NCBI GenBank assembly: GCA_902806565.1
Contig: CADCXA010000006.1
Coordinates: 1,550,001-1,614,000 of the forward strand
DNA length: 64,000 nt
From: Hypoxylon rubiginosum
Taxonomy: Eukaryota; Ascomycota; Sordariomycetes; Xylariales; Hypoxylaceae
Reading direction: 5' to 3'
The position numbers and the translations under genes are program-made. The notes under the pieces were generated by a model that was not told the DNA's origin, did not search any database, and saw only the letters and a list, made by a program, of their open reading frames with translations. Of the stretch, positions 23,950 through 35,000 are shown one piece after another. Each line of letters opens with the position of its first letter. Within the stretch, counting starts at the first letter, position 1.

Positions 23950-24262
23950 AACATCCTCCTTCGCATTCACCACAGTCGCCGCAAGCGTCTGAGAAAGACA
24001 CGGGCGGATCGCTTCAAGTTCTGGAAGCGGCCTCGGTGGTCCAAGGTCAGATGGAACGATAGGTTAGCGCTCAAGAGCTCTTACGGATCGACGATCTGCC
24101 TACCACCCCGCCTTACGCCGTTCGAGGCCCGCACGCCCCTGACTAGAGAGGTGGAGATATTTGGGCCAAGGCAAGTGCGTTTACAAAATAGCTCGGATGG
24201 TACGGTGGATACGATTGTGTCCATTGGAGAGGTCCTAAGGCAAGGACCACCTTTGGGATGAT
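23931..24262 (+). pseudogene. Possible decayed coding sequence after ATG7
   Basis: Frame 0 reads protein-like blocks (ELLRIDDLPTTPPYAVRG; REVEIFGPRQVRLQNSSDG; TIVSIGEVLRQGPPLG) broken by TAG at about 24060 and 24141 and TGA at about 24258. Both TAG stops would be CAG if a C-to-T change at CpA were undone, the type of change made by repeat-induced point mutation. No family is recognised. Part of it may simply be the ATG7 3' untranslated region, so this is weak. Confidence 0.2.
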
Positions 24263-25948
24263 GGGGATGGACAGCAATACCGCATGGCATATATCATCCA
24301 AGGGCCCTCTTGTACTACACAATGGATTCGTTCGGCCTTATAGGAACAGTGCACGTGATTTAGGAGGCGGCGGTTAGGAAATGGGAAGCATCGAAACATT
24401 CCGGCTTTAGAAGTCAGTCACGTTGGGCTAGGAGTATTTCAGGTTGATGAAACCATGGGGTACAAAGTGCTATCCAGAGTGTGCCGTCTCGTATAGTACA
24501 GACTTATAAATAAATAAGTATGGTACAGATGAGAGCATCTTTCTCTGTCGAGTGAGGTTAACCCCTCCCCTTTTTCAATGGATGTGGTTAGGCTTGATAT
24601 AATGATGGGGATCACCTGAACGCCGGAGAAAGATGCAACAGGGAGAAAGCCAGATGGTGCTGATAGGGATCGAACCTCTCCTTTCCGAAACCCCCAAGCT
24701 ACCAGCACAGCCATATGGAAATTATGGAGGTCGGTCAAGACCGAGTAGGGTTGATAGGAAGGCTGGAAGGTATATTCACATGATTACGATTCAGACGTGG
24801 AGGGAAACTTGGCCATCTAAGACGACGGATCGAACAGAACTACTCCGTACAGATGGCGGTGAAGGTTTCTTCAAGGATTGGATGTTCTAACTCCTCTGAC
24901 TACTGAAGAATAGAGTTCAGTTCTCCCGGCAAGTTCCTTGATATATACCGAATCTACCAAATCAACCCTCAAACCATGTACCACATATGTACCACCGATT
25001 TGCCAACAAGGTAGGTCCCTTGGAGAAGAGCTTTCTTAACCGTCGGACCAAGATGTCCACCAACCACAATGTTGAGCTCAAGCCTCCAGGGAGGCACTAT
25101 TTACTAATTAGAATAACCTTTTTCCATGAAGGATGCAGATTACGAATCTAGTCGTCTTATGACCCCGGACGGAGCCAAGCCTTTGTCGTTAATCAAAAGA
25201 AACAATGGACCTTAGTTGCTTGGATGTAGTCCACATCTCTTACAACCCCCTTCGTGGGTGGCAGCAAGTATAAACGACCCGAGTCATTAGGACTAACCCC
25301 GCGGGGATTAGACAAGGAGGTCATACTGAGGACAAGCAATTCAAGTTGGAAACACTTAACGGCGTGGCGGAAGATGACACATGTAGCGTCGACAACTGCC
25401 GTTAGTTAACCCACACAACCCGCGATGGTTACCCCCTCCCTGTAAGGCTTGTCCGTATGGTATACTGGAGTTTCATGTCCCGTCTTACCAAGATTACAGT
25501 TTTTCGGCCTAGTCCGGTTCTTGGGGGCCTTGGTCCAGTCGTCTCAGCCCACCTGCTCAGGGCATCGCGTCGAGGGTGGGCAGCATTGGTGTCTAGCTAT
25601 AACTCACGAGTCGTAAGGCTTCGATACTATCCACTCTAAGAATCAGCTCAGTATTAATACCAATAATTGCTCTAATTTTTACAAGTCTACTAGGTCTACG
25701 TTACATAACCTTTATTATGACTTGAATTATATAAAGTAGATATCCTCGCAACCACAAGGTCAACGAGACATTATCCTCAATCCATCAACCTTATACTCTT
25801 GTTCGTCTGCCCGATATAACCCAAACGATTTTTAAACTCATCCTTAGCCGACGGCATACTGACTAACGCCGTGAGGGACGAACCCAAATTTTATTTCCCT
25901 TAAACCTTCGTTCAGGATACGGGTCTCTCCTGTCATACTACCAGCATT
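23950..25948. other. Intergenic region with a decayed frame and a tRNA-like piece
   Basis: About 23931-24444 keeps one frame with protein-like composition but four internal stops, and a tRNA-like segment lies at 24655-24709; both are listed separately. From about 24750 to 25940 I see nothing that I can support. The last 150 bases are probably the leader of the next gene. Confidence 0.4.
24655..24709 (-). tRNA. tRNA-like remnant with B box (truncated)
   Basis: On the minus strand a 6-base acceptor-like helix (GTGCTG at 24708-24703 with CAGCAC at 24661-24656) encloses a perfect B-box match, GGTTCGATCC, and the segment ends in CACCA. The enclosed length is only 55 bases, too short for a normal nuclear tRNA. 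The T-stem has one mismatch and no clear anticodon arm is visible. It is most likely a degenerate tRNA or tRNA-derived short element, not a working gene. Confidence 0.3.
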
Positions 25949-27437
25949 ATGGCCCAATTCCACGAACTCGAACATGCCACTTGTGACGTTCTTCAGAACG
26001 TGAAGCAGATACATGAGCTCAGAAATGCCAAACTCTCAGTCATCGGCGGGCTGGCTGTATGGCATTACCTTCCTCAATACCGCCAAACAGATGTAAGAAA
26101 ACCTACCGTTCAGATACCTACCTAAACGTTAGGTAGTAGGCACGGGACTAATAGCTAATATTATTCCCTGTAGAATATCAATTTCATCACAAACCTTTCG
26201 ACTTCACCCAGTTCGCTGAAGAAGCGACTGCTGGAGAAGCCGGATTCGCCCTTCTTCCAGCGTTCACAGGCGCTCTTCTATAAAAGCCCCAAGGGCAAGG
26301 ACATCCGAGTCGACATTAGTCCCCAATGGCTTGTAGGTTGTCTATATCCTACCATACATAGCTCACAATTAGCTAACAGTGTATCAGGGCCCTTACCTCC
26401 CAGAGTCAGCCACGAAAGTCCAGGATCTGTCACGCGATGAGATCCCGTACATCTCCCTCACCGACCTGATCGTCTTCAAGCTCGACTCCAGCGGGCTCCG
26501 ATCCAACCCCCTCAAGAAAGACCGCGACGCGCGCGACGCCGCGGCCCTGGTCGATTACGCCTCGCACCACGACGCCATAGAGCTGTCCGAGAAGCAGGAG
26601 CAGGTGGTGGAGGAGGCGCTCTGCGACGTAGGGAAGTGCGGGACCAAGGAGAAGAGCTGGTGGGAGAGGCAGATGGGCCTGACGGACAACGACAAGAAGA
26701 AGAAGAAGGGCGCGGCGGAGGGCCGGCCGCACTCCAAGTCAGACCCGTCGCACTCGCAGAGCAAGACGCCGCTGAGCAACGACCCCAACACGGCGTGGCA
26801 CTACGAGCAGCTCGACCAGCCGCGCGCGCGGGGCTGCCGGCCATCCTCGCAGAAGAAGTCGGCGCTGTTACAGCAGCAGCAGCACTGCCACCGGCCGGGA
26901 ATCGGGCGCTCGTCCTCGCAGCGTCTGCTCCGGGACACTAGTTCCATCATGACGAGCCCCAAGACCACGCCCACGGGCATGGCGAAGCAGCAACAGCAGC
27001 AGTCACAGTCGTCGTCGCCACGCAGCGAGAAAATCAAAAACAGCATCGCGGCCGCGGACCCGACATACGACGACGACGACGACGAAGATGAAGGGTACTA
27101 CACGCTAGAGCCCAAGGGCTGCGCGTCCACGGCGACGGCGCCCGAGGGGTACTTCGACGTGCTGTCGTCCCCGCCGCGCCGCAGCGTCGCGGATAGCAGC
27201 ATCACGGTGACGACGACGATGACGATGACGACGACGAGCAAGGCGCAGGAGCAGCAGGAGCATCGGGAGAGGCAGCAGCGGCAGGAGAAGCTGCTGCTGC
27301 TGCCGCCCGTGCCCGTGGGCGTAAGGAGGGTGTCCAAGATAGACGATTCTGACCTCAGTCCCCCGCAGGCGCCGAGCCGGGTGACGGTGCTGAGACCCAC
27401 GCTCGAGGAGCATAGGAGCATCTCTTTTGTTTTGTAG
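25949..27437 (+). CDS. Nucleotidyltransferase-fold protein with low-complexity tail
   Basis: Exons 25949-26092, 26174-26332 and 26388-27437 join at phase 0 and give 450 residues. The first 190 residues read like a minimal nucleotidyltransferase: SVIGGLAVWHYLP (the G-G turn), then RQTDNINFIT, then DIRVDIS, then SLTDLIVFKLDSSGLR and KKDRDARDAAALV. In active members the second block usually carries two Asp residues (D-x-D); here it reads N-I-N, so catalysis is doubtful. The remaining 250 residues are low complexity, with poly-Q, poly-D (DDDDDEDEG), Ser, Thr-Met and Lys-rich runs, and are probably disordered. Family members are common as uncharacterised proteins in moulds. The tail is GC-rich and gives several shadow frames on the other strand. 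Function unknown. Confidence 0.7.
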
Positions 27438-28580
27438 TGCTCTACAGGACGACGGATGTATTGGCTTGGGGGAGTAGAGGGGGGAGTAGAGGGGGGAGCC
27501 TAAATCCTAGGATTTAACCAAAATCTTGCTGAGTTTCGAGATTTGTTGAATGACGACGGTTTTACGATTACGATACGATTTACACGACACGGAACAACTA
27601 TACCTTAGGTAGACTCGACGGAAGTTCTTACCTAGGTAGACTTTCGCCGTGGGTGGTTTTTTTCTTCCTTTCCTTTTTCTTCTTCTTTAGAGCTTCTTCT
27701 TTAGAGGAGTGATGATGACGGAAACAAGCTTTTCTTTTCCCCTTTTTTTTCTTTTCATTTTTCTTATCAGTGGTTTGATGATGTTAAAACAATATGTAAA
27801 ATTAGATTAAAAATGTTAAAAAGAAACAGTCAAGTTTCATAAATCACCTATAGCTCATGTGACCGGTAATGATCAGATGGAAAATATCTTGACTCTTGGC
27901 TGCAGCCGTCCAGAGACGAAAAACTGTCAGGAGGTATGTGAATGATTCCCTGAAGATGGTGTAGGGACCTAAGAGTTTAGCGAAGGAATAGGGGATTTAG
28001 TGGTTGGCCAGTGACCTGTGATGACGAACGCTCAGGTGGTTGTGGCTTGTGGCGCAGGGGAATACAGGGGAATACAGGGGAATAAAGATGATTTGTTATT
28101 GTTATAGTTGAAACCCGGTGACATAACCCACACTATTCTCTTACGTACTACCTTACCATTTTTATTTCTTTTGGGGTCACTTTCTCGAGCAGCTCGGCCT
28201 GCTGCAGAATAGTCTTGGTCCTTGGAACATTTTACCTGCAGTATATGTACCACCTTTCTCCATCCTGACCGGGACGAAGGAGGTAAAGAGGCGGGAGCGC
28301 AGGGGTTGCTTTTGGAGAAGTCCTCGTCGGCCTGTCTTGTCTCGTCTCAGCCATCACGTGGCCTTGTAAGACAACATTTCCCTGGACCGTTTTCGGGGGG
28401 AAGGCCTTGATTATTTTCCATCTAAATAAAATCATTAATTTTTTTTACTAACTAATCATCATTCAAAGGTTCTTCTTAATCGAAATCAGAAACTGTATGA
28501 ATGGGGTTGTAAAAGTCTTACAGCTTAGTTACGCCTCCTCCACGCCTCCAACTCTCTCACCCCTCTCTCTCTCCCCCATT
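27438..28580. other. Intergenic region with short tandem repeats
   Basis: There is no gene. Near 27470-27498 a G-rich unit GGAGTAGAGGGG is repeated twice. At 28055-28084 a 10-base unit AATACAGGGG is repeated. The final 100 bases are CT-rich and probably the leader of the transporter gene. An in-frame ATG at 28497 precedes the chosen start. Confidence 0.4.
28055..28084. repeat. Short tandem repeat, 10-base unit
   Basis: The unit AATACAGGGG occurs in about three tandem copies, counting partial ends. It is too short and too close-packed to be a CRISPR array and is best read as a minisatellite. Confidence 0.7.
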
Positions 28581-30593
28581 ATGAGGTTCAGATTCCCGGG
28601 CCTCGGGCGCCAAGAGTCTGTCCACGACTACGTCGGCGTCCTGATCCCGCTCGAGGAGGCTCACCTGCACAGCCACTCGGCCCGGTCCGGGAGATGCGAG
28701 TTCGAAGAGGCGAGCGCCGGCTCCGACGACCCGGACGTCGACGACGACGAGCCCGAGTCGGGCCCGCCGAAGGACGGCGACAACGAGGACACCGGCATGC
28801 TGCAGATGAGCGCCGCCGAGTACACCATCGACGGCCTCAGGAGGGAAGTGCGCAGGGGCCAGAGGCGGGGCCGGTGGACCGAGTATGAATGTGAGCTTCC
28901 GAGCCTTCTAATTCTTTTTCGGACGGATCTCGAGAAGAAGAGGTACCGTGAGTGGGGAAGGGAAGCGTGCTAACGGATGGATGCAGTAAAATCCAAACTC
29001 ATTAATAAGGCTATACAAGATATTGGTATGGGTCGGTATAATTGGCAATTGTTTGTATTATGTGGTTTTGGATGGTTTGCAGACAAGTGAGTGTGTCCTT
29101 AGATTAACCCCCCCCCCCCCCCCCCCGCGGAACTATGGTGTCTTTACTAACTGAATCCGCAGTTTATGGATGCAAGTGAGTAAATCAACTGTTCTATACA
29201 GTGTCTCTAATCCCGTACCGAAGAACACTATCTCACATGCGCCTAGGGTGTTTCATTAACTCTTCCTTCTCTATCTGCTGAATTCGGCGTCTCGGAAAAG
29301 CAAGTCAGGTATACCACGAGCTCTCTTTTCGCAGGGCTATGTATAGGCAGTTTTACCTGGGGTCTGGGTTCCGACATCATAGGCAGACGTATCGCCTTCA
29401 ACGTCACTCTACTAATCACAAGCATCTTCGGCATCTGGGCCGCTTATGCGTCAAGTTGGACGTCTGTTTGTGTTCTGTTCGCGTGCATGGGCACAGGAGT
29501 CGGAGGAAACCTACCAGTAGACGGAGCGCTCTTCCTTGAGATTCTGCCTGACTCGTCAAGTGCCCTATTAACTCTCCTATCTGTATGGTGGCCGGTCGGA
29601 CAGCTCGTCTCATCGATATTCGCCTGGTATTTCATCACTAATTGGCCCGTCGAAGAAGGGTGGCGTCACTTTGTCTTGACGATCGGTATCATCACATTTG
29701 TCATGTTCCTCATCCGATTCGGCGTCTTCCATCTGTTCGAGTCGCCCAAATACCTCTTGTCACAGGGGCGACAAGCCGAGGCTGTCGCCGTCGTCCACGG
29801 CATTGCCTATCGGAACGGGAAGAAGACTTGGCTCACCGAGGAGATACTAGACGCCGTCGTGGATGTCGAGGGCACCGAACGGATACACGCAAGAGTGTCC
29901 GCCACTAATATTCTCAAGCAAAACCTCACGTCCTTTTCCATCGACCACATACGGCCCCTTTTCCAAAACCGCAAGCTCGGCACCGCAACCCTTTTGATAT
30001 GGTTCTGTTGGAGTACAATAGGTCTAGGATATCCTCTGTTCAACGCCTTTCTTCCCCAATATCTCTCCCACGGCGGCTCGGGCGCTCCCTCTGGCGACGA
30101 GAGCATGGCCGTATACAACGCGACCCCGTCGGAGACGTACCGCAACTACGCCATCATATCCGTGGTCGGCGTGCCGGGGAGCCTGCTCGCCGCGTACACG
30201 GTCGACCACAAGTCGCCGTTCCTCGGGCGCAAGGGGACGCTCGCCATCTCGACGCTCGTCTCGGCGCTCTTCCTCTTCTTCTTCGTCGCCCTCGGCACCA
30301 CGCCCGGCTCCCAGCTCTTCTTCACCTGCGTCGAGGCCTTCTGCCAGAACATCATGTACGGCGTCCTCTACGCCTTCACCCCCGAGATCTTCCCCGCCCC
30401 CGTCCGCGGCGCCGGCACCGGCGTCGCGAGCTTCCTAAACCGCGTCTTCGGGCTCGTCGCCCCCGTACTCGCCGCCAACGTGCCCGGGGACGGCACCACC
30501 ACCCCCATATACATGTCGGCCTTTCTGATCCTGGCGGCCTTCGTGGGGATGGTGTTGATTCCCATCGAGACGAGAGGTAGGCAACGACTCTAA
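28581..30593 (+). CDS. MFS transporter, SV2/sugar-type
   Basis: Exons 28581-28890, 28987-29086, 29163-29175 and 29247-30593 give 589 residues. The third exon is only 13 bases (completing N, then LWMQ), but it is needed to keep phase and has good donor and acceptor sites. The first 100 residues are an acidic cytosolic N-terminus (SDDPDVDDDEPESG). The MFS loop 2-3 motif is GLGSDIIGRRIAF, the mid-loop holds FHLFESPKYLLSQGR, and the end is IPIETRGRQRL. About 12 membrane helices can be counted. It resembles fungal SV2-like members of the sugar-porter group, and the substrate is unknown. The second intron carries a run of 19 C. The start at 28581 is preferred over the in-frame ATG at 28497 because the extra residues are low complexity. 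Confidence 0.85.
29108..29126. repeat. Poly-C run in MFS intron 2
   Basis: Nineteen C in a row on the coding strand, beginning 21 bases after the GTGAGT donor at 29087. See the finding on poly-C runs in introns. Confidence 0.9.
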
Positions 30594-30844
30594 AGATTTC
30601 CAAGGCCTCGTCCCCATAGGGTATTCCTCCGAGGGTGTTATCTAGTGATGATATTGGTAGCTACTAGCAAGAAGCATATATGCCTACAAGTTTCAAAACT
30701 GCCAATATATCTACCTCCTAAGTTAGGCACAGCCACGTCAATAGCATGTATAGTCAAATAAGAATGATAATAAACAAGTATGCAATATGATAGATTCGTC
30801 TATTGCTGCAGCATCACTAGTGAAGCAATTGATTTACAGTTGGT

Positions 30845-32027
30845 TTACCTATTCCCCCTAGCCCCCGCGGGAGCGTCTACCCGTCGCTTCTGTAACGACC
30901 TCCCGAGCGCGTCCCTCACCATGGGATCCGAGCGGATCGTGTTCTGCACGAGCCACTCCTTGAGCTTCGACCGCATGCCGGCTATGGCCTCGGGGTCGCC
31001 GGCGAAGGGCGCCATCTCGAGCTCCATGAGGCGCGCGGCGTCGACGTCTACGCCGCGGGCCGTCTGCTCCAACCTATCCAGGTTCTGTAGTAAGGCCTTC
31101 TCCTCGACCTCGCCGGGCTGCTGGCCCGGCGGCGTCTGCGGCGGGCGCAGGAGCGGGCCGAGCTGGGAGAAGGCGACGTAGAGGGTGACGCTGAGGCGGC
31201 GGGCGAGCGAGACGGCCTGGAAGGGCAGGAAGGGCGGGTGGGCGGTGAAGCGGGCCAGCAGCGGGTTTATGAAGTGCTCCAAGAAGCGCGGGGGGGAGGG
31301 GCGCGTCACCACATGTAGCTCGAACACGCACAGCACGACGAGCGTCAGCCACCGCCAGTACCGGCCCCAGTCCAGGTACCCGAGCAGGCCTAGCACGTAC
31401 ATGGCGAGGGCGGCGAAGCCGTAGTACGGCAGGATCGTCTGGACGCCGCGGCCGACGAAGTCGCGGACCGTGACGCAGTGCTTCCAGGCGCCGGCGTCGG
31501 GGCCGAAGCGCTCGTACGCGAAGCGGCGGGCGGGGTCGACGAGGGTGTCGGAGGCGGTCTTGAGGTGGATGAAGAAGTCGCTATCGGCGCTGCTGCCACC
31601 ACCGTTACCGCTGCTCATGATCTTGTCCGGGTGGTGCAGGGCGGCGAGGCGGCGGAAGCGGCTCTTGACGTCGCGGTCGGAGGCGGCGTGGGGGACGCCT
31701 AGGTCGGCGTAGTAGTCGGAGGCGCGGCGGAGGTCGTGGTCGGCCTCGTAGATGGTGTAGAGCAGGTAGAGCGACACGACGAGGATGTGGATGCGCCGGC
31801 GGTGCTCGGCGTGCCGCGGCGACCCGGGGGCCGGCTTGCGGTCGCCCGCGCGGATCGTCAGGCCGTAGTAGATGGCCTGGACCCAGCCCGTGACGAGCTG
31901 CGGTAGCCATTCGCGTTAGTCCCAAGGTCTATTCGCTCTTCGGGGCCAAGGGTGTCAGAGTATAAGGTAAGCGTACGTTTGGGAGAAATGACCACCCTAT
32001 GAGGGAGAGGATGTTGTTCGTAGCCAT
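30845..32027 (-). CDS. J-domain (DnaJ-like) membrane protein
   Basis: Exons 32027-31977 and 31897-30845 give 367 residues. Exon 1 encodes MATNNILSLIGWSFLPN and the join continues with LVTGWVQAIYYGLTIRAG. The first 70 residues hold two hydrophobic segments (the second is IHILVVSLYLLYTIYEA). A J-domain follows: DYYADLGVPHAASDRDVK, then the HPD motif in LHHPDKI, then FAYERFGPDAGAW. Two further membrane helices lie at ILPYYGFAALAMYVLGLLG and WLTLVVLCVFELHVV, and the rest is a soluble tail. The layout suits an ER-type J-protein that recruits an Hsp70 to the membrane. The exact yeast counterpart is not clear to me. It is tail-to-tail with the MFS gene, about 250 bases away. Confidence 0.82.
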
Positions 32028-35000
32028 GGTAGCGGTATCGCGTCGATATTATTCGCTATGTGCAAATGCAGGCTATATCATGGCTGGATAATTGGTACAT
32101 TCATTCGCTATACGTAGAATCAGGTGATATTCGGAAGAAGAGCTGAAGACACGTTCGTGGTAGCGAATAATGAGGAACTCTTTGATATTACGTAGCTGCA
32201 TTGTATAAATCTTATATTACCTAATAATAAAGGGTTCTGAACAGGTGTCATGGCGTTGCATTACACCTGGCCAGCTGGCTTAAAGTTAGGTATGTATTTT
32301 TAGTACTACGTGACAGGGGCTGAGTTCAGCTATTAGCGCCCCAGTTAGGGTCTGGGTACCTACATAGAAGCAAACAGATGAAATGACTTGTTTCTCAGAG
32401 CAAACTTCGGTACAACCGCAAACATATTATCGTGACACATTATAATATGTAGTCGATAATAAACGACGGTTACACCTCAAGGTGCATTATCATATCATAT
32501 TATATAAGGCGATTAGGTAAGGTATCTTATCAGCAATTGTCAATCGTGAAGATAATTGCCGACGATGCCCTCTCACATGGCACATCATCGTCTCCTTTAG
32601 GATCGATTGCCGACGATTTTCAGCTGGCGATCCCATAGACTTCTAAGCCTCGAAAGCCGCGCATGACATCATTGTCGTTCGGTTTCCTCCGATACCCGGC
32701 GGGTTAGGCCTCGAGAGAGCATCGATTCCCAATCGCATTGATGCCGTAGAGATCTTGGGCACCAGATCGTCAATACCGTCGCGCAGGTCTCGTTAGTCTC
32801 GTTGGTTCCCGGCGTCTCTTTCTCTCTCACTCAGCACCGAATAACACGATGTGGCTTAGACAGAAGCGGTGAGATAGGTCTCGCGGAACGAGCGGGATAT
32901 TAATTCTTGATTCTTCACGTGGCGCCGCTTTGACGACCCGACTGGTTTCTTCTCTGCTGTTCTCGCTCGTGTTGCTATCGCGAGGCAGTAAGCTTTGCTG
33001 CTTTGCACCTCCTCGGGTAAGCTGAAGGGGTTGGCTGGCGAAATCAACGTACTGCATTGCGTTTGGCCTCTCTCATGGATGTGCGCGTGTAACTAGCGTA
33101 GAGCTGGTCAGCAGAGAAAAGAGCGCATAATAAGTAATGGCAGCAGGAAGATGCGAGCAACATCTACATACGTAAATAAAATACAAGCCATAGTGAAGGC
33201 GGCCGCCGGTGCCATGATCGTCTTTTCATCATCAGTCATTAGCTTCGAATGTTGAATCTGTGTCGCTACGCGGAACTCAGAGAGCATACCCGAGGCGTGA
33301 TATTTCCCCTAGGAGCCATATCTGATTTCTTGTTTTAGAGGTTGTACAATATCGTCAGTAAATGATAGGCTTAGAAGATACTCGTAGTGGTTGAGCAGGA
33401 GTTGTTGATACGCAAGATTAGGTGTGTATTCTACATTTCATTGAATCTGCTGAAATGAGATCACAGGCGATACTTTCAATTTGTCAGTTGTCAGTTGTCA
33501 GCAAGTGCAAAGCAAAGTAAAGCGCAGTAATCAATCGTATGATAACCACGAGCCAACGAGCCACGAGGCACCCTTGTTGCTACATAATCCAATCTACTAT
33601 GTACTTGCATCCGAGTCTAATCCGTATCAGCATTCTATATCAATTATCAATTATCAATTTTAACTACACGCTTAATCAATACCTATTTCCTCGCGACAGC
33701 TAGACATTCGTTGGATAATCTAAGCCCGGAGGACGCCGATATTTTGAAAATTGAACTGATCGTCTTTCAGCTTAGCAATTACTTGCCAAGGTATCATTTT
33801 AGTCAATCCCGGCGAAGACTTGAGAAGAAAAGGGGTGTATATAGGAGACTTGTCTATTGTCAAAGGAGGCGACTCTATCGATGTGAGGTATAGCTTCCTC
33901 AAGTCACTTCAATGCTAAAGAACGTCTCTCTACGTAGCTATCTAGTCCTCACCTTTAAGGACCCCATGTTTTCCTCGTGTCTTCCTCATGTCTAGACTTG
34001 CAAGCAGATAGCTAACATGTAGTTGTAGTTGGTAGAGGGCTATTCTGGTCCTCTCGTAAGAGCACCCCTAATACCTACGTAACCTACATTAAAGGTCGCA
34101 ACTAAGTCTTCCAGCACGAAACCCAACCGGCAGGCAAGCGAATGATTCCATCTGCCTCCCGCATACCTCTATATGAGCCTCGTCATACATACTACCAGTC
34201 GACATCACCGTTACCTTACAGCCTCACTGCAAGACACGTCCCTCGTATAATGTATGGCGACCCTAAGCCATCCTAGTTAGAGCAGCGCTAGTTCAGCGTT
34301 GTATTTCAGGATCAAATCGATATTGTTTATATGGCCCCTTGCATATATATCGGTAAAACGCGGTAGGAATAGATTTCGGTATACGGCAAGCCAGCCTCCC
34401 CTTGAATCCAAACCCCAAATCAAGACGCCAACTCAAGTAACATTTTTCTTCAATCTTTTTCAAAGTGAAGTACATCCCGACCTCGATGGCCTAGACCCTT
34501 CAACCCGAAGCTGCCCCCAAGCCTAAGCATCTAGAACGGAGTTATCACCCCGAGAGCCTGCCGATAGGATGGGGGCCGCTGTGACATGCTACAATACATG
34601 GACAAAGGGGGTAAATCATGCATATCGTGGCACTTTTCTTGCCGTTGTCAAAATAACTAGAACCATCAGAAACAGTCCCTAATGCAGCGACCACGGCTGT
34701 GCTACCCCTTTGTACGACTCTGCAACACCCCCTATACCATTAATCAACTTGCAACTTTGCTTGGCTTCAGCCTCGTGGGAAAAAATGCCTTATGCATGGG
34801 GACGGACATGGTCATAGGTAATATCACTATCCACTGCTCCCGTGAATACTGGCGGGATGACTTGCATACGGAGTGACACCTATTTTCTCGTCTGCGTATG
34901 CTCCTTGCTATTAGTTTTGACTGTAGATCGTACACGTACATCTAAAGGTCTTATCGAACCTCCGTCCCCTTTGATTGGCATGTGTCATGTTACTAAAAGT

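Noticed and set aside
25641..25740. AT-rich segment whose translation is hydrophobic (VLIPIIALIFTSLLGLRYI), like a mitochondrial protein
   Set aside because: It is too short and I cannot match it to any mitochondrial gene. A nuclear copy of mtDNA is possible but not supported.
26430..27421. Several 100-codon frames over the tail of the nucleotidyltransferase-fold protein
   Set aside because: All are Ser/Arg/Cys-rich shadows of a low-complexity coding region.
28055..28084. Tandem repeats considered as a CRISPR array
   Set aside because: The units are 10 bases without spacers, and the genome is eukaryotic.
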